From AVCC01 sp041736255 (GTDB lineage: Bacteria > Pseudomonadota > Gammaproteobacteria > Burkholderiales > Burkholderiaceae_D): 64,000 nt of DNA. The notes beneath the pieces are model-generated. The model was not told where the DNA came from. It did not search any database and was given only the letters and a program-made list of their open reading frames with translations. Location of the stretch: positions 124,001 to 188,000 of the forward strand of contig JBGSTZ010000156.1 in assembly GCA_041736255.1 (NCBI GenBank). The letters run 5' to 3'. The position numbers were made by a program, and so were the translations under genes. Positions 26,449 to 34,966 of this stretch are shown one piece after another. Position 1 is the stretch's first letter, and the number at the start of each line of letters is the position of its first letter.

Positions 26449-26865
26449 ATGAGCATGATGCAAGAATTCAGAGTATTTATCGCCAGAGGCAACGTTATGG
26501 ATCTGGCCGTCGGTGTGATTATTGGCGCAGCATTCGGAAAAATTGTAGCGTCCCTAGTTGAAGACATCATCATGCCTATAGTCGGAACTTTGGTGGGCGG
26601 ATTGGATTTTTCCAGTTACTACCTGGCACTGAGCGGGCAAAACACCGGACTGCCATTGGCAGAAGCAAAAAAACTCGGCGCTGTATTGGCTTACGGAAAT
26701 TTCATCACGATTGCGTTGAATTTTGTTATTTTAGCTTTCATCATTTTCCAGATGATTCGCCTGTTTAATAAAATAAAACGGGCAGAACCGCCGCCTGCAC
26801 CACCCGCCATCACAGAGGAAGTTCTCCTGCTGCGCGAAATACGCGATTCCATAAAAACCCGATAA
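26449..26865 (+). CDS. mscL: Large-conductance mechanosensitive channel
   Basis: Homopentameric channel that opens under membrane tension and vents solutes during hypo-osmotic shock. The 138-residue protein has the amphipathic N-terminus MQEFRVFIARGNVMDLAVGVIIGAAFGKIV with the Gly/Ala-rich TM1 pore lining, a short periplasmic loop, TM2 (NFITIALNFVILAFIIF) and the C-terminal helix LLREIRDSI. A clear GAGGA precedes the ATG. It stands alone between petA and the Nif3-like gene, which it faces with 18 bases between stops. Confidence 0.96.
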   Translation: MSMMQEFRVFIARGNVMDLAVGVIIGAAFGKIVASLVEDIIMPIVGTLVGGLDFSSYYLALSGQNTGLPLAEAKKLGAVLAYGNFITIALNFVILAFIIFQMIRLFNKIKRAEPPPAPPAITEEVLLLREIRDSIKTR

Positions 26866-26883
26866 CGGCAATATTTCTAATCC

Positions 26884-27651
26884 TTATACCGGATTGTCGA
26901 TATCAACAAAATGATGTGTAATCCCAAACTGCTGGGCCAAAAATTGACCCAATGCCTGCACTCCATAGCGCTCAGTTGCATGATGACCGCAAGCCAGGTA
27001 GGCAACACCAGATTCCCGCGCCAAGTGAACAGTAGGCTCAGAGATTTCACCGCTCAGGTAAATATCTGCACCGGCCCCGATGGCATCCACCATGAAATTT
27101 TGAGCAGCGCCGGTACACCATGCGATCCTACGCACATGCTGCTCCGGATCACCTATGAGCAACGGCGTTCGACCTAGTTTTTCTTCTACTGCCAGAGCCA
27201 TATCTCCTGCGGTTCTGATAGATGGGTTCTTGGCAGTACCCATACGACCCAAACCATCCGGGCCGAAGCCCATATCGGCACACAAATAAAGCACTTTGGC
27301 CAATTGCGCATTGTTTCCCAAAGTTGGATGCGCATCCAGCGGCAAATGATAGGCGAACAAATTGATATCGTGCGCAAGCAACAACTTCAGCCTCTTTTGC
27401 TTGATACCCACTATGCACGCATCTTCCCCGCGCCAGAAATAACCGTGATGCACCAACAACGCATCTGCCCTCAAATCGATAGCAGCTTCAACCAATGCCA
27501 AGCTGGCAGTCACTCCCGTGACCAGCGTTTTTATCGATGCGGCTCCCGCAACTTGCAATCCGTTTGGACAATAATCGTGAAAACGTGTAATTTCCAGGGT
27601 GAGCGCTAGAAATTTTGCCAACTCATCCCTATTTACTGATTGTTGATTCAT
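26884..27651 (-). CDS. Nif3-like dinuclear metal-centre protein
   Basis: A 255-residue member of the Nif3/YbgI family of ring-shaped hexameric proteins with a two-metal site. Metal-site segments are LLVHHGYFW, AYHLPLDAHP, the late LSGEISEPTVHLA and ACGHHATERYG. Family members have been proposed to be GTP cyclohydrolase I type 2-like, but the function is not settled and none is assigned here. The start ATG follows AGGGA and lies only 15 bases from the divergent protease ATG. Confidence 0.9.
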   Translation of the reverse strand: MNQQSVNRDELAKFLALTLEITRFHDYCPNGLQVAGAASIKTLVTGVTASLALVEAAIDLRADALLVHHGYFWRGEDACIVGIKQKRLKLLLAHDINLFAYHLPLDAHPTLGNNAQLAKVLYLCADMGFGPDGLGRMGTAKNPSIRTAGDMALAVEEKLGRTPLLIGDPEQHVRRIAWCTGAAQNFMVDAIGAGADIYLSGEISEPTVHLARESGVAYLACGHHATERYGVQALGQFLAQQFGITHHFVDIDNPV

Positions 27652-27666
27652 TTTCCCTACTTTCCT

Positions 27667-28833
27667 ATGCGACGTTTTTGGTTATTATTTGCACAATCCG
27701 TGACTATTGGTCTGGCCGTATGGTTCATTGTAACGACCTTGAAACCGGATTGGATCGGCAAACTGGGCAGTTCGCAAAGTGTGCGCATTGCGTCTTCTTC
27801 AGTATCGATACAAGAGGCGATCCCATCGTTGACGCCATCTCAAAATTCTTACAGGGACGCTGCCAAGATCGCCATGCCATCCGTGGTGAATATCTTCACT
27901 ACTAAGGAAGCAAGGCAACCTAGAACACCCTATCTGGAAGATCCTTTTTTCAAGAAATTCTTTGGCGACGGCTATGGAGCGCAAGAGGAAAAGCAAGCGA
28001 GTCTCGGCTCCGGTGTAGTAATCAGCCCGCAAGGCTACATTTTGACCAACAATCATGTAGTCGAAGCCGCAGACGAGATCGAAGTGGCTCTTGCCGATGG
28101 GCGCAAGGCGGTTGCTAAAGTGGTGGGTACCGACCCCGAAACAGACTTGGCCGTGATCAAAATCGATGTGCCTAATCTACCGGCCATTACGTTGGGACGC
28201 ATCGAACAAGTTCGGGTGGGCGATCCGGTACTTGCGATTGGCAATCCATTCGGGGTCGGCCAGACGGTCACCATGGGCATAATCTCGGCGTTGGGACGCA
28301 ATCATCTGGGCATCAATACTTTCGAGAATTTCATCCAGACTGACGCCGCCATCAATCCAGGCAATTCGGGCGGCGCACTGATCGATACCAATGGCAATCT
28401 GCTCGGCATCAACACCGCGATCTACTCCAGCAGCGGCGGTTCGCTTGGAATCGGTTTTGCCATTCCGGTCTCGACCGTCAAGACCGTCATGGAGTCGATC
28501 ATCAATACCGGCCAGGTAGTGCGTGGCTGGATCGGAGTCGAACCGCAAGATATCACACCAGAATTGGCGGAAAGCTTTGGCCTGACCACGAAAGGTGGCG
28601 CCATTATCGCCGGCGTCCTGCGCGGCGGTCCGGCCGACAAGGCCGGAATCAAACCAGGCGACATACTCATCGCGATTGAAGACAAGCCCGTGACCGATAC
28701 CACTGAAATGCTCAACCTGATCGCGCAATTAATTCCCGGTAATAAATCGAATTTCACCATCTCGCGCCGCAACCAGGAATCCGTAGTGCAAGTCACCATT
28801 GGCAAGCGCCCTAAAATTCAGCGTGAACAATGA
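27667..28833 (+). CDS. HtrA/DegQ-family serine protease, single PDZ, membrane-anchored
   Basis: A 388-residue trypsin-like periplasmic protease. An N-terminal membrane segment (residues 4-24) acts as anchor or signal. The catalytic triad is visible as His130 (TNNHVV), Asp160 (DLAVIKI) and Ser234 (GNSGGAL), followed by one PDZ domain (residues about 285-380). One PDZ plus an anchor is the DegS-like layout, but a sigma-E partner is not seen nearby, so the symbol is withheld. The ATG at 27667 was preferred to an in-frame TTG at 27640, which would overlap the Nif3 coding start. No ribosome-binding site is evident. Confidence 0.93.
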   Translation: MRRFWLLFAQSVTIGLAVWFIVTTLKPDWIGKLGSSQSVRIASSSVSIQEAIPSLTPSQNSYRDAAKIAMPSVVNIFTTKEARQPRTPYLEDPFFKKFFGDGYGAQEEKQASLGSGVVISPQGYILTNNHVVEAADEIEVALADGRKAVAKVVGTDPETDLAVIKIDVPNLPAITLGRIEQVRVGDPVLAIGNPFGVGQTVTMGIISALGRNHLGINTFENFIQTDAAINPGNSGGALIDTNGNLLGINTAIYSSSGGSLGIGFAIPVSTVKTVMESIINTGQVVRGWIGVEPQDITPELAESFGLTTKGGAIIAGVLRGGPADKAGIKPGDILIAIEDKPVTDTTEMLNLIAQLIPGNKSNFTISRRNQESVVQVTIGKRPKIQREQ

Positions 28834-28884
28834 AAATACGGATGAAGCCTCGATACCACTACACTAGGCCACACGATTGCTGCC

Positions 28885-29565
28885 ATGCATATCCGTGACC
28901 TGATTCAATTTCTCACGGAATTAAGTGAAAACAACAACCGCGCCTGGTTCGCCATGAACCGGCCGCGTTACGATATTCTGCGGGAAGAATTTCTGGCGTT
29001 CGTCACCGACCTGATTGCTGAGATTGTTGTTTTCGACCCGCTCGTAGCCGCTTGCGATCCCAAAAAAGCCTTGTTCCGAATCAATCGCGACATGCGTTTC
29101 TCAAAAGATAAAAGACCTTACAAAACCACATTTTCCGCTTCGATTCTGCCGAGCGGGCGCAAAAAGCCGAGCGAGGGCGGTGGCCCCGTCTATTATTTTC
29201 TGATTAATGCAGCCGGACAACTGCAGTTTGGGGCTGGCGAATACGCGCCGCCGTCACACCGTTTGCGCGCCATTCGCACGCAGGTCACAGCGGATGCGCA
29301 AGGCTTTGGAAAACTACTGAAGGACAGGAAATTGCGGGCCGCATTCGGCGGTTTCTATGAAGAAGGTAAATTGACACGCCCACCCAAAGGATTCGCTGCG
29401 GATCTGCCGCATATCGAGCAGATCAAGCTAAAGAATTTTTTCGTCTGGAAAGAGTCCGAGTTGAACCGGAACGCGCCGGAAGAGGCCACCGCAACTCTGC
29501 TTGCTGGTTTTCGCAATGCTTATGCGCTGGTGGCGTGGTTGCGGGGCGTACCGCAACTAGAGTAA
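28885..29565 (+). CDS. DUF2461 family protein
   Basis: A 226-residue cytoplasmic protein matching the DUF2461 (TIGR02453) family: LIQFLTELSENNNRAWFAMNRPRYD at the start, ALFRINRDMRFSKDKRPYKT, GPVYYFLI and a C-terminal FRNAYALVAWLRG. The function of the family is unknown to me. It follows the HtrA-type protease by 51 bases on the same strand and converges with tatC. In the usual Burkholderiales order of this region I do not recall it as a constant member, so it may be a local addition. Confidence 0.85.
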   Translation: MHIRDLIQFLTELSENNNRAWFAMNRPRYDILREEFLAFVTDLIAEIVVFDPLVAACDPKKALFRINRDMRFSKDKRPYKTTFSASILPSGRKKPSEGGGPVYYFLINAAGQLQFGAGEYAPPSHRLRAIRTQVTADAQGFGKLLKDRKLRAAFGGFYEEGKLTRPPKGFAADLPHIEQIKLKNFFVWKESELNRNAPEEATATLLAGFRNAYALVAWLRGVPQLE

Positions 29566-29653
29566 TATTTTTTAATTATTACCAGAGTATTTACAAACCT
29601 CCTTTTGAATCATTGCGCAAAGAGCCATTGCTTGCATGAGTATATAAATGCCA

Positions 29654-30439
29654 TCAGGCTTCAGGCACTTCTTTAGCCGGCGTTTGCGTCGCTTTGGCAA
29701 AAATCGGAGCCACTAGCAATCCAAGCTCATACAACAGGCACATCGGCACTGCCAGTGAAAACTGGCTCACTACGTCGGGCGGTGTCACGATGGCAGCGAT
29801 CACGAAAGAACCGACAATGACGTAAGGCCGAATCGACTTCAGTTTTTCCAGTGTCACCACTCCCATTCGCACCAGTACGATTACCACAATCGGAACCTCG
29901 AATGTCAAGCCGAAAGCCAAGCACATCGACATCACAAAATCCAGGTAGTTCTCTATGTCAGGCGCCACCGTGATGGAGGCGGGTGCGAATTCGTTTATGA
30001 ATTTAAATACCCGACCGAATACCAGAAAATAACAAAATGCAATCCCCGCCAGAAACAACAACGATGAGGACACCACCAACGGGATAACGAGTTTTTTCTC
30101 GTGTAAATATAAACCAGGAGCGATAAAGGCCCAGACCTGATACAAAACCCAGGGCAAAGCCAGAATGAATGCCAGCAGCAGCGTGACCTTCATAGGCACC
30201 ATGAAAGGAGAAATCACGCCAGTGGCAATCATTTTGGCGCCAGACGGCAATGAAGCCATCATCGGGCGCGCCAGGAAGTCATAAATTTCTGCTGGCCCAG
30301 GCCATAGAAACAACAAGCCGCAGACGATCAGCACTCCAATGGACGCTCGCACCAAGCGATTACGTAACTCGACCAGATGTGAAATGAAGGTGTCTTCCGT
30401 ACCTGTTTTTGGTTCTTCAGACATAGGGCTTGCTGACAT
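29654..30439 (-). CDS. tatC: Twin-arginine translocase subunit TatC
   Basis: Six-membrane-segment receptor for twin-arginine signal peptides. The 261-residue protein has the N-terminal FISHLVELRNRLVRA motif with the conserved Glu, the FMVPMKVTLLLAFILALPWVLYQ block, and the GLTFEVPIVV segment with its Phe-Glu pair. The last of the tatABC genes, 100 bases after tatB. Rieske protein PetA, encoded nearby, is a likely client. Confidence 0.95.
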   Translation of the reverse strand: MSASPMSEEPKTGTEDTFISHLVELRNRLVRASIGVLIVCGLLFLWPGPAEIYDFLARPMMASLPSGAKMIATGVISPFMVPMKVTLLLAFILALPWVLYQVWAFIAPGLYLHEKKLVIPLVVSSSLLFLAGIAFCYFLVFGRVFKFINEFAPASITVAPDIENYLDFVMSMCLAFGLTFEVPIVVIVLVRMGVVTLEKLKSIRPYVIVGSFVIAAIVTPPDVVSQFSLAVPMCLLYELGLLVAPIFAKATQTPAKEVPEA

Positions 30440-30539
30440 ATAAATTAAAAGAGTAAACAGGGGTTTAACCCTGAAAAAGCACTACAGAGTGAAGAACCAG
30501 CCGATATCCAGCCGATTTAAACCAAGGCGCGCTGCTGGA

Positions 30540-31034
30540 CTAATTAAACGAATGGGAAGTTTTACTACCCGGGCGATACTTAGACACGCGCGCCGCACCT
30601 GACAGCAAATGCAACTTGCCACCATGACGCTGCTTGTACCAAGTGGGGATGCCTGACGTTCGCGCCAATTTTTTCTTGCGAAAGCTCTTCGCTTTCGCAT
30701 CAATCTGCTCATGCGGGGCAGTAGCGAATGTATATGGCGTATCGCTATCAAAATCGCCCACAGCTGCCTTGAGTTCATGCTCGGTGTCAGACATTGTGCG
30801 AGTGAAGGAACTCTTCACATCCTTGGCTGTTTCCTGGACTTCCTCCTGCATTTTACGCAACTCATCGAGCTCCATCTCGCGGCTGACCTCGGATTTCACG
30901 TCATTGATATAACGCTGGGCACGCCCCAATAATGAGCCTGCCATGCGAGCCACTTTCGGCAATTTCTCAGGACCGATCACAATTAATGCAACCACCCCGA
31001 TCAATGCCAGTTTGGAAAGACCTAAATCAATCAT
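30540..31034 (-). CDS. tatB: Sec-independent translocase protein TatB
   Basis: A 164-residue protein with a single N-terminal membrane helix starting MIDLGLSKLALIGVVALIV, the hinge G-P-E-K-L-P, an amphipathic helix and a long charged cytoplasmic tail rich in Lys, Glu and Arg. This is the TatB layout (longer tail than TatA, Glu near residue 8 replaced by the LSK sequence). The distal tail is low-complexity and variable in the family. It lies 80 bases after tatA and before tatC. Confidence 0.93.
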   Translation of the reverse strand: MIDLGLSKLALIGVVALIVIGPEKLPKVARMAGSLLGRAQRYINDVKSEVSREMELDELRKMQEEVQETAKDVKSSFTRTMSDTEHELKAAVGDFDSDTPYTFATAPHEQIDAKAKSFRKKKLARTSGIPTWYKQRHGGKLHLLSGAARVSKYRPGSKTSHSFN

Positions 31035-31114
31035 AAGACTCTAGCGACAACCAGCAAACAGCAGCAGGTACTGCAAGCATGGCGTTTGCCAAGCACAATA
31101 CCGACAGACGCCGT

Positions 31115-31339
31115 TCAATCCTTCGTCTTCTCTTTCGTTTCAACATCAATTGTGCTTTTTTCAGCGGATTGCGGCAAATTCTGGGCTGTCGATTTTTCTT
31201 CCTCGCCCTTGACGCCATCCTTGAAACCCTTGACTGCCTTGCCCAAGTCAGAACCCATGCTACCTATTTTCTTGGTACCGAACACCAGCATCACAATGAC
31301 CAAGACAATCAGCCAATGCCAAATACTTAACGAACCCAT
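31115..31339 (-). CDS. tatA: Twin-arginine translocase protein TatA
   Basis: Pore-forming small subunit, 74 residues, starting MGSLSIWHWLIVLVIVMLVFGTKKIG, which is the classic TatA helix plus FGTKKIG hinge, followed by the DLGKAVKGFKDGV amphipathic helix and an acidic/basic tail. The ATG at 31339 was chosen because AAGGA lies 6 bases upstream; an in-frame ATG at 31354 would add five residues. First gene of tatABC, on the same strand as the his operon and the HIT gene. Confidence 0.95.
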   Translation of the reverse strand: MGSLSIWHWLIVLVIVMLVFGTKKIGSMGSDLGKAVKGFKDGVKGEEEKSTAQNLPQSAEKSTIDVETKEKTKD

Positions 31340-31442
31340 GATTATTCCTTTCAAGACGGATCAATACCGTCAGAGTGTGCCTTATACGCTTATATCGTGC
31401 TGCGAATAGGGAAAAAAATATGACCACCAACCAGCACAATTC

Positions 31443-31817
31443 TTAACGTCGACCGCGCCACGGTTGTGGCCCGCCGATCACGTGCAAATGCAAATGGTAA
31501 ACTTCCTGGCCACCATCTGGCCCCGTGTTGATCATGGTCTTATAACCACCTATATGACCATTATTTTCATCTTTAGTTACTGCACAACCAAATTCTTTTG
31601 CCAGCTTAGGCGCCAACATCAGCATCTGTGCCAGCAGATCTTCCTGTTCGCTACCGCAATCCGATAAGGTATCGATATGCTGCTTTGGAATCACCAGTAA
31701 GTGTACCGGAGCGGCGGGGTTGTTGTCCTTGAATGCCAACAACGCATCATCTTCATAGACAATCTCAGCTGGGATAGTTTTTGCTGCAATTTTGCAAAAG
31801 ATACAGTTATTCAACAT
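31443..31817 (-). CDS. Histidine triad (HIT) nucleotide-binding protein
   Basis: A 124-residue HinT-like purine nucleoside phosphoramidase. The triad is His108, His110 and His112 in YHLHLHVIGG, and the N-terminus CIFCKI and the PAAPVHLLVIPKQHI strand are typical of the family. The ribosome-binding site AAGGAG precedes the ATG. It follows hisE and precedes tatA, the same placement known in other Burkholderiales. A strong hairpin separates it from hisE, so it may be less expressed than, or independent of, the his genes. Confidence 0.93.
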   Translation of the reverse strand: MLNNCIFCKIAAKTIPAEIVYEDDALLAFKDNNPAAPVHLLVIPKQHIDTLSDCGSEQEDLLAQMLMLAPKLAKEFGCAVTKDENNGHIGGYKTMINTGPDGGQEVYHLHLHVIGGPQPWRGRR

Positions 31818-31852
31818 GACTCCTTAATTAATCCAAAGTCGCGCAGCGACTC

Positions 31853-31887
31853 GCTTCGCTCCCCTCACCCGCTGAGAGGAGCGAAGC
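31853..31887 (-). other. Stable hairpin between hisE and the HIT gene
   Basis: Inverted repeat with 14-base arms (GCTTCGCTCCCCTC and GAGAGGAGCGAAGC, one mismatch) and a 7-base loop. It begins 3 bases after the hisE stop on the minus strand. No T-run follows, so it is not a standard terminator; an attenuator, processing site or REP-like element is possible. Confidence 0.6.
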
Positions 31888-31890
31888 TCT

Positions 31891-32262
31891 TCAGTTTTTG
31901 TGCGACTCTTCGATGTCGCGTAAGACATCTTTGCGCGCCGCTTTTTCTTCAATGCCAGAAAGACCTTCGCGCCGCGCCAACTCATCTAACACTTGTTGCG
32001 GCGTTAAATCGAACTGCGCCAGCATGACCAGCGAATGGAACCACAAGTCAGCACATTCATACAGCACTTTCGAAGCATCGCCGTCGATGCGCGCATCTTT
32101 AGCTGCCATCACGGTTTCAGTTGCCTCTTCGCCGATCTTTTTCAGGATAGCATCGTCACCCTTGGCAAACAAACGGGATACATAGGACTTTTCCGGATTA
32201 CCGCCATTGGCCAGCTTGCGCGACTCGATCACTGCTGCCAGGCGATTTAGTGTTTCACTCAT
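31891..32262 (-). CDS. hisE: Phosphoribosyl-ATP diphosphatase
   Basis: Second enzyme of histidine synthesis, hydrolysing PR-ATP to PR-AMP. The 123-residue all-helical protein shows the MazG-like metal-binding pattern (KKIGEEATETVMAAKD, LYECADLWFHSLVML). HisE and HisI are separate proteins here, as in most betaproteobacteria, rather than the fused HisIE of enterics. The start overlaps the hisI stop by 4 bases. Last gene of the his operon. Confidence 0.95.
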   Translation of the reverse strand: MSETLNRLAAVIESRKLANGGNPEKSYVSRLFAKGDDAILKKIGEEATETVMAAKDARIDGDASKVLYECADLWFHSLVMLAQFDLTPQQVLDELARREGLSGIEEKAARKDVLRDIEESHKN

Positions 32263-32663
32263 TTGTAGATGCTTTCAGGACTCTTCAAGACTGGATCGAC
32301 GGCTTGCCAGAGACCTTCGTCGGCATTGCCTTCAAATTTCTGAAAAAAACAGGAATGCCGCCCAGTATGACAGGCAATGCCATCGGTCTGCTCGACCTTC
32401 AGCAATACCACATCCTCGTCGCAATCGAGGCGGATTTCATGCACTTTCTGGGTATGCCCCGATTCTTCGCCCTTGTGCCAGAGTTTCTTGCGGGAGCGAC
32501 TCCAGTATACAGCTTCCCCCAATTCGACCGTCCGGGCCAGCGCATCGCGATTCATCCAGGCGAACATCAATACGTCGTTGCTGCCCAATTCCTGCGCGAT
32601 CACCGGCACCAGACCGTATTCATCCCAGCGTACCTTGTTCAACCACTTGAAATTTGCGTTCAT
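32259..32663 (-). CDS. hisI: Phosphoribosyl-AMP cyclohydrolase
   Basis: Third enzyme of histidine synthesis, opening the purine ring of PR-AMP. The 134-residue protein has WSRSRKKLWHKGEESGH, the LDCDEDVVLLKVEQ metal region and the C-terminal CHTGRHSCFF that supplies the zinc cysteines. Overlaps hisF upstream and hisE downstream by 4 bases each, showing tight coupling. Confidence 0.95.
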   Translation of the reverse strand: MNANFKWLNKVRWDEYGLVPVIAQELGSNDVLMFAWMNRDALARTVELGEAVYWSRSRKKLWHKGEESGHTQKVHEIRLDCDEDVVLLKVEQTDGIACHTGRHSCFFQKFEGNADEGLWQAVDPVLKSPESIYK

Positions 32664-33424
32664 GCTAGCCTCATTGGAATGCCCTGCTCCGCCATGAAGC
32701 GTTTTGCTTCCTGCACAGTGTGTTGCCCATAATGAAAAATACTCGCTGCCAGCACCGCATCGGCACGGCCCAGTTTAATGCCATCGGCCAAATCTTGCAG
32801 GCCGCCTACGCCACCGGAGGCAATCACTGGGATATTCACAGCGTCCGAGACGCCGCGCGTCAGGCCGAGATCGAAACCGACCTTGGTGCCGTCGCGATCC
32901 ATGCTGGTGAGTAATATTTCGCCAGCGCCGAGGCTTTCCATTTTCTGCGCCCAGGCAATGGCATCCAAGCCGGTCGGAGTACGGCCGCCGTGCGTGAACA
33001 CTTCCCATTTGCCGGGTACGGTCTGCTTGGCGTCGATCGCCACCACGATGCATTGTGAACCGTATTTTTGCGCGGCATCGAACACCAATTGCGGGTTAGT
33101 CACCGCCGAAGTATTGATACTGACCTTGTCGGCGCCGGCATTGAGCAGGCGGCGCACATCTTCCACCACGCGCACCCCGCCGCCCACCGTCAGCGGAATA
33201 AACACTTGCGAGGCTACAGCCTCGATGATGTGCAAAATCAGGTCGCGCCCATCGGATGAGGCGGTGATATCGAGAAAAGTAATCTCGTCGGCGCCCTGTT
33301 CATCGTAACGACGGGCAATCTCTACCGGATCGCCGGCATCGCGCAACTCCAGAAAATTGATACCCTTGACCACGCGACCGGCGGTAACATCCAGGCAGGG
33401 AATGATGCGTTTGGCAAGTGTCAT
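32660..33424 (-). CDS. hisF: Imidazole glycerol phosphate synthase, cyclase subunit
   Basis: A TIM-barrel cyclase that joins ammonia from HisH to PRFAR, giving imidazole glycerol phosphate and AICAR. The 254-residue protein has catalytic Asp11 in IIPCLDVTAGRVVKG and Asp near LLTSMDRDGTK, with phosphate-binding GGV and ASGGVG loops. It is 2 bases after hisA and overlaps hisI by 4 bases. Confidence 0.97.
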   Translation of the reverse strand: MTLAKRIIPCLDVTAGRVVKGINFLELRDAGDPVEIARRYDEQGADEITFLDITASSDGRDLILHIIEAVASQVFIPLTVGGGVRVVEDVRRLLNAGADKVSINTSAVTNPQLVFDAAQKYGSQCIVVAIDAKQTVPGKWEVFTHGGRTPTGLDAIAWAQKMESLGAGEILLTSMDRDGTKVGFDLGLTRGVSDAVNIPVIASGGVGGLQDLADGIKLGRADAVLAASIFHYGQHTVQEAKRFMAEQGIPMRLA

Positions 33425-33426
33425 GG

Positions 33427-34203
33427 TTATTCTTCCGACGGCTCGCAGAGCGCATCGGCGCGCTCCTGAGCCGACAGCAAATCGAGCGAACCTTCATAAA
33501 TCGAGCGACCGCAAATCACGCCTTCGATGCCCTCTTCCTGCACTGCACATAGCGCTTCCACGTCGTTAATGTCGTGTACGCCGCCGGATGCGATGACCGG
33601 AATCCTGACTGCCTGTGCCAACTTCACCGTTGCTTCCACGTTGACGCCGCCCATCATGCCGTCGCGGCCGATATCGGTATAGATGATGGCTTCTGCACCG
33701 TAGCCTTCGAACTTCTTGGCCAAATCGATTACTTCGTGACCGGACAATTTGCTCCAGCCATCAGTCGCGACTTTGCCGTCCTTAGCATCCAGGCCGACGA
33801 TAATCTGGCCAGGGAAGGCGCTGCACGCGTCGCGCAAAAAGCCTGGATTCTTCACCGCTGCGGTGCCGATGATGACGTAGCTCAAACCACTGTCCAGATA
33901 GCGTTCTATCGTATCCAGGTCGCGGATGCCGCCGCCCAACTGTACCGGGATTTCTTCGATATCGTTTTCGAGCGCGAAATCGCGCACCATCCGCAGGATA
34001 GCTTTCACGGCGGATTCGTTTTTCGGCTTGCCCGCAAAGGCTCCATTCAGGTCCACCAGATGCAGACGGCGCGCGCCCTGCTGCAACCAGTGCAGCGCCA
34101 TTGCAGCCGGGTCATTGGAAAATACAGTGGCCTGGTCCATGTCGCCTTGCTTGAGGCGTACGCATTGGCCGTCTTTAAGATCGATTGCAGGGATGAGTAG
34201 CAT
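33427..34203 (-). CDS. hisA: ProFAR isomerase
   Basis: TIM-barrel isomerase of histidine synthesis, paralogous to HisF. The 258-residue protein begins MLLIPAIDLKDGQCVRLKQGD with catalytic Asp8, and the second acid lies in YTDIGRDGMM. The frame extends upstream to 34242, but the ATG at 34203 gives the standard family N-terminus. It lies 66 bases after hisH. Confidence 0.97.
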   Translation of the reverse strand: MLLIPAIDLKDGQCVRLKQGDMDQATVFSNDPAAMALHWLQQGARRLHLVDLNGAFAGKPKNESAVKAILRMVRDFALENDIEEIPVQLGGGIRDLDTIERYLDSGLSYVIIGTAAVKNPGFLRDACSAFPGQIIVGLDAKDGKVATDGWSKLSGHEVIDLAKKFEGYGAEAIIYTDIGRDGMMGGVNVEATVKLAQAVRIPVIASGGVHDINDVEALCAVQEEGIEGVICGRSIYEGSLDLLSAQERADALCEPSEE

Positions 34204-34269
34204 GGCGGGCAGTGGGAAAGTTAGGGGTTGAGGATAATGCACATGGATGACAGTGGCATATGACTGGAA

Positions 34270-34908
34270 TCAAGGTTTCCAGTCGACGAAATTTTTATAT
34301 AGGCGCAATCCGGCTGCGGCGCTTTTTTCCGGATGAAACTGGGTCGCGAAGATATTCTCATGCGCGACTGCGCAGGCAAATGCAGTGCCGTAATCAGTCT
34401 GCCCGACGATATCAGCTGCAGCGGCCGGTTGCGCATAATAACTGTGTACGAAATAAAAATAACTATCGTCGGCAATGCCGTCCCACAACACATGTGGCTG
34501 CGTCTGTTGTACTTGGTTCCAGCCCATCTGCGGCACCTTGAAACGCGATCCGTCTTCTTGCAACTGGCCTTCCAATTGAAAGCGCACTACCTTACCCGGC
34601 AGCAATCCAAGTCCGGGCGTGTCGCCTTCCTCGCTCCAGTCAAACAGCATTTGCTCGCCGACGCAGACCCCAAACAGCGGCTTGCTGCGCGCTGCTTCCA
34701 GCAATGCTTCCTGCAAACCGGATTCGCGCAGGCAGCGCATGCAGTCCGGCATCGCGCCTTGCCCCGGCAGAACAATCCGGTCGGCCGTACGTAAATCGGC
34801 AACCAAGCCTGATATCTGCACATCCGCCTCCGGTGCAACATGGCGCAAGGATTGCGCCACCGAGCGCAAATTGCCCATGCCGTAATCTACTACAACGATT
34901 TTATTCAT
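34270..34908 (-). CDS. hisH: Imidazole glycerol phosphate synthase, glutaminase subunit
   Basis: Class I glutamine amidotransferase that feeds ammonia to HisF. The 212-residue protein has the nucleophile cysteine in PLFGVCVGEQMLF and the catalytic His-Glu in ATQFHPEKSAAAG. The N-terminal VVDYGMGNLRSV is typical. It follows hisB by 58 bases. No marC-like gene lies between hisB and hisH, where some Burkholderiales carry one. Confidence 0.96.
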   Translation of the reverse strand: MNKIVVVDYGMGNLRSVAQSLRHVAPEADVQISGLVADLRTADRIVLPGQGAMPDCMRCLRESGLQEALLEAARSKPLFGVCVGEQMLFDWSEEGDTPGLGLLPGKVVRFQLEGQLQEDGSRFKVPQMGWNQVQQTQPHVLWDGIADDSYFYFVHSYYAQPAAAADIVGQTDYGTAFACAVAHENIFATQFHPEKSAAAGLRLYKNFVDWKP

Positions 34909-34966
34909 ATCTACAATATAACTTGATAATTCAGATCAAGCGGGTCGATCCGATCCGCAGCAATGC

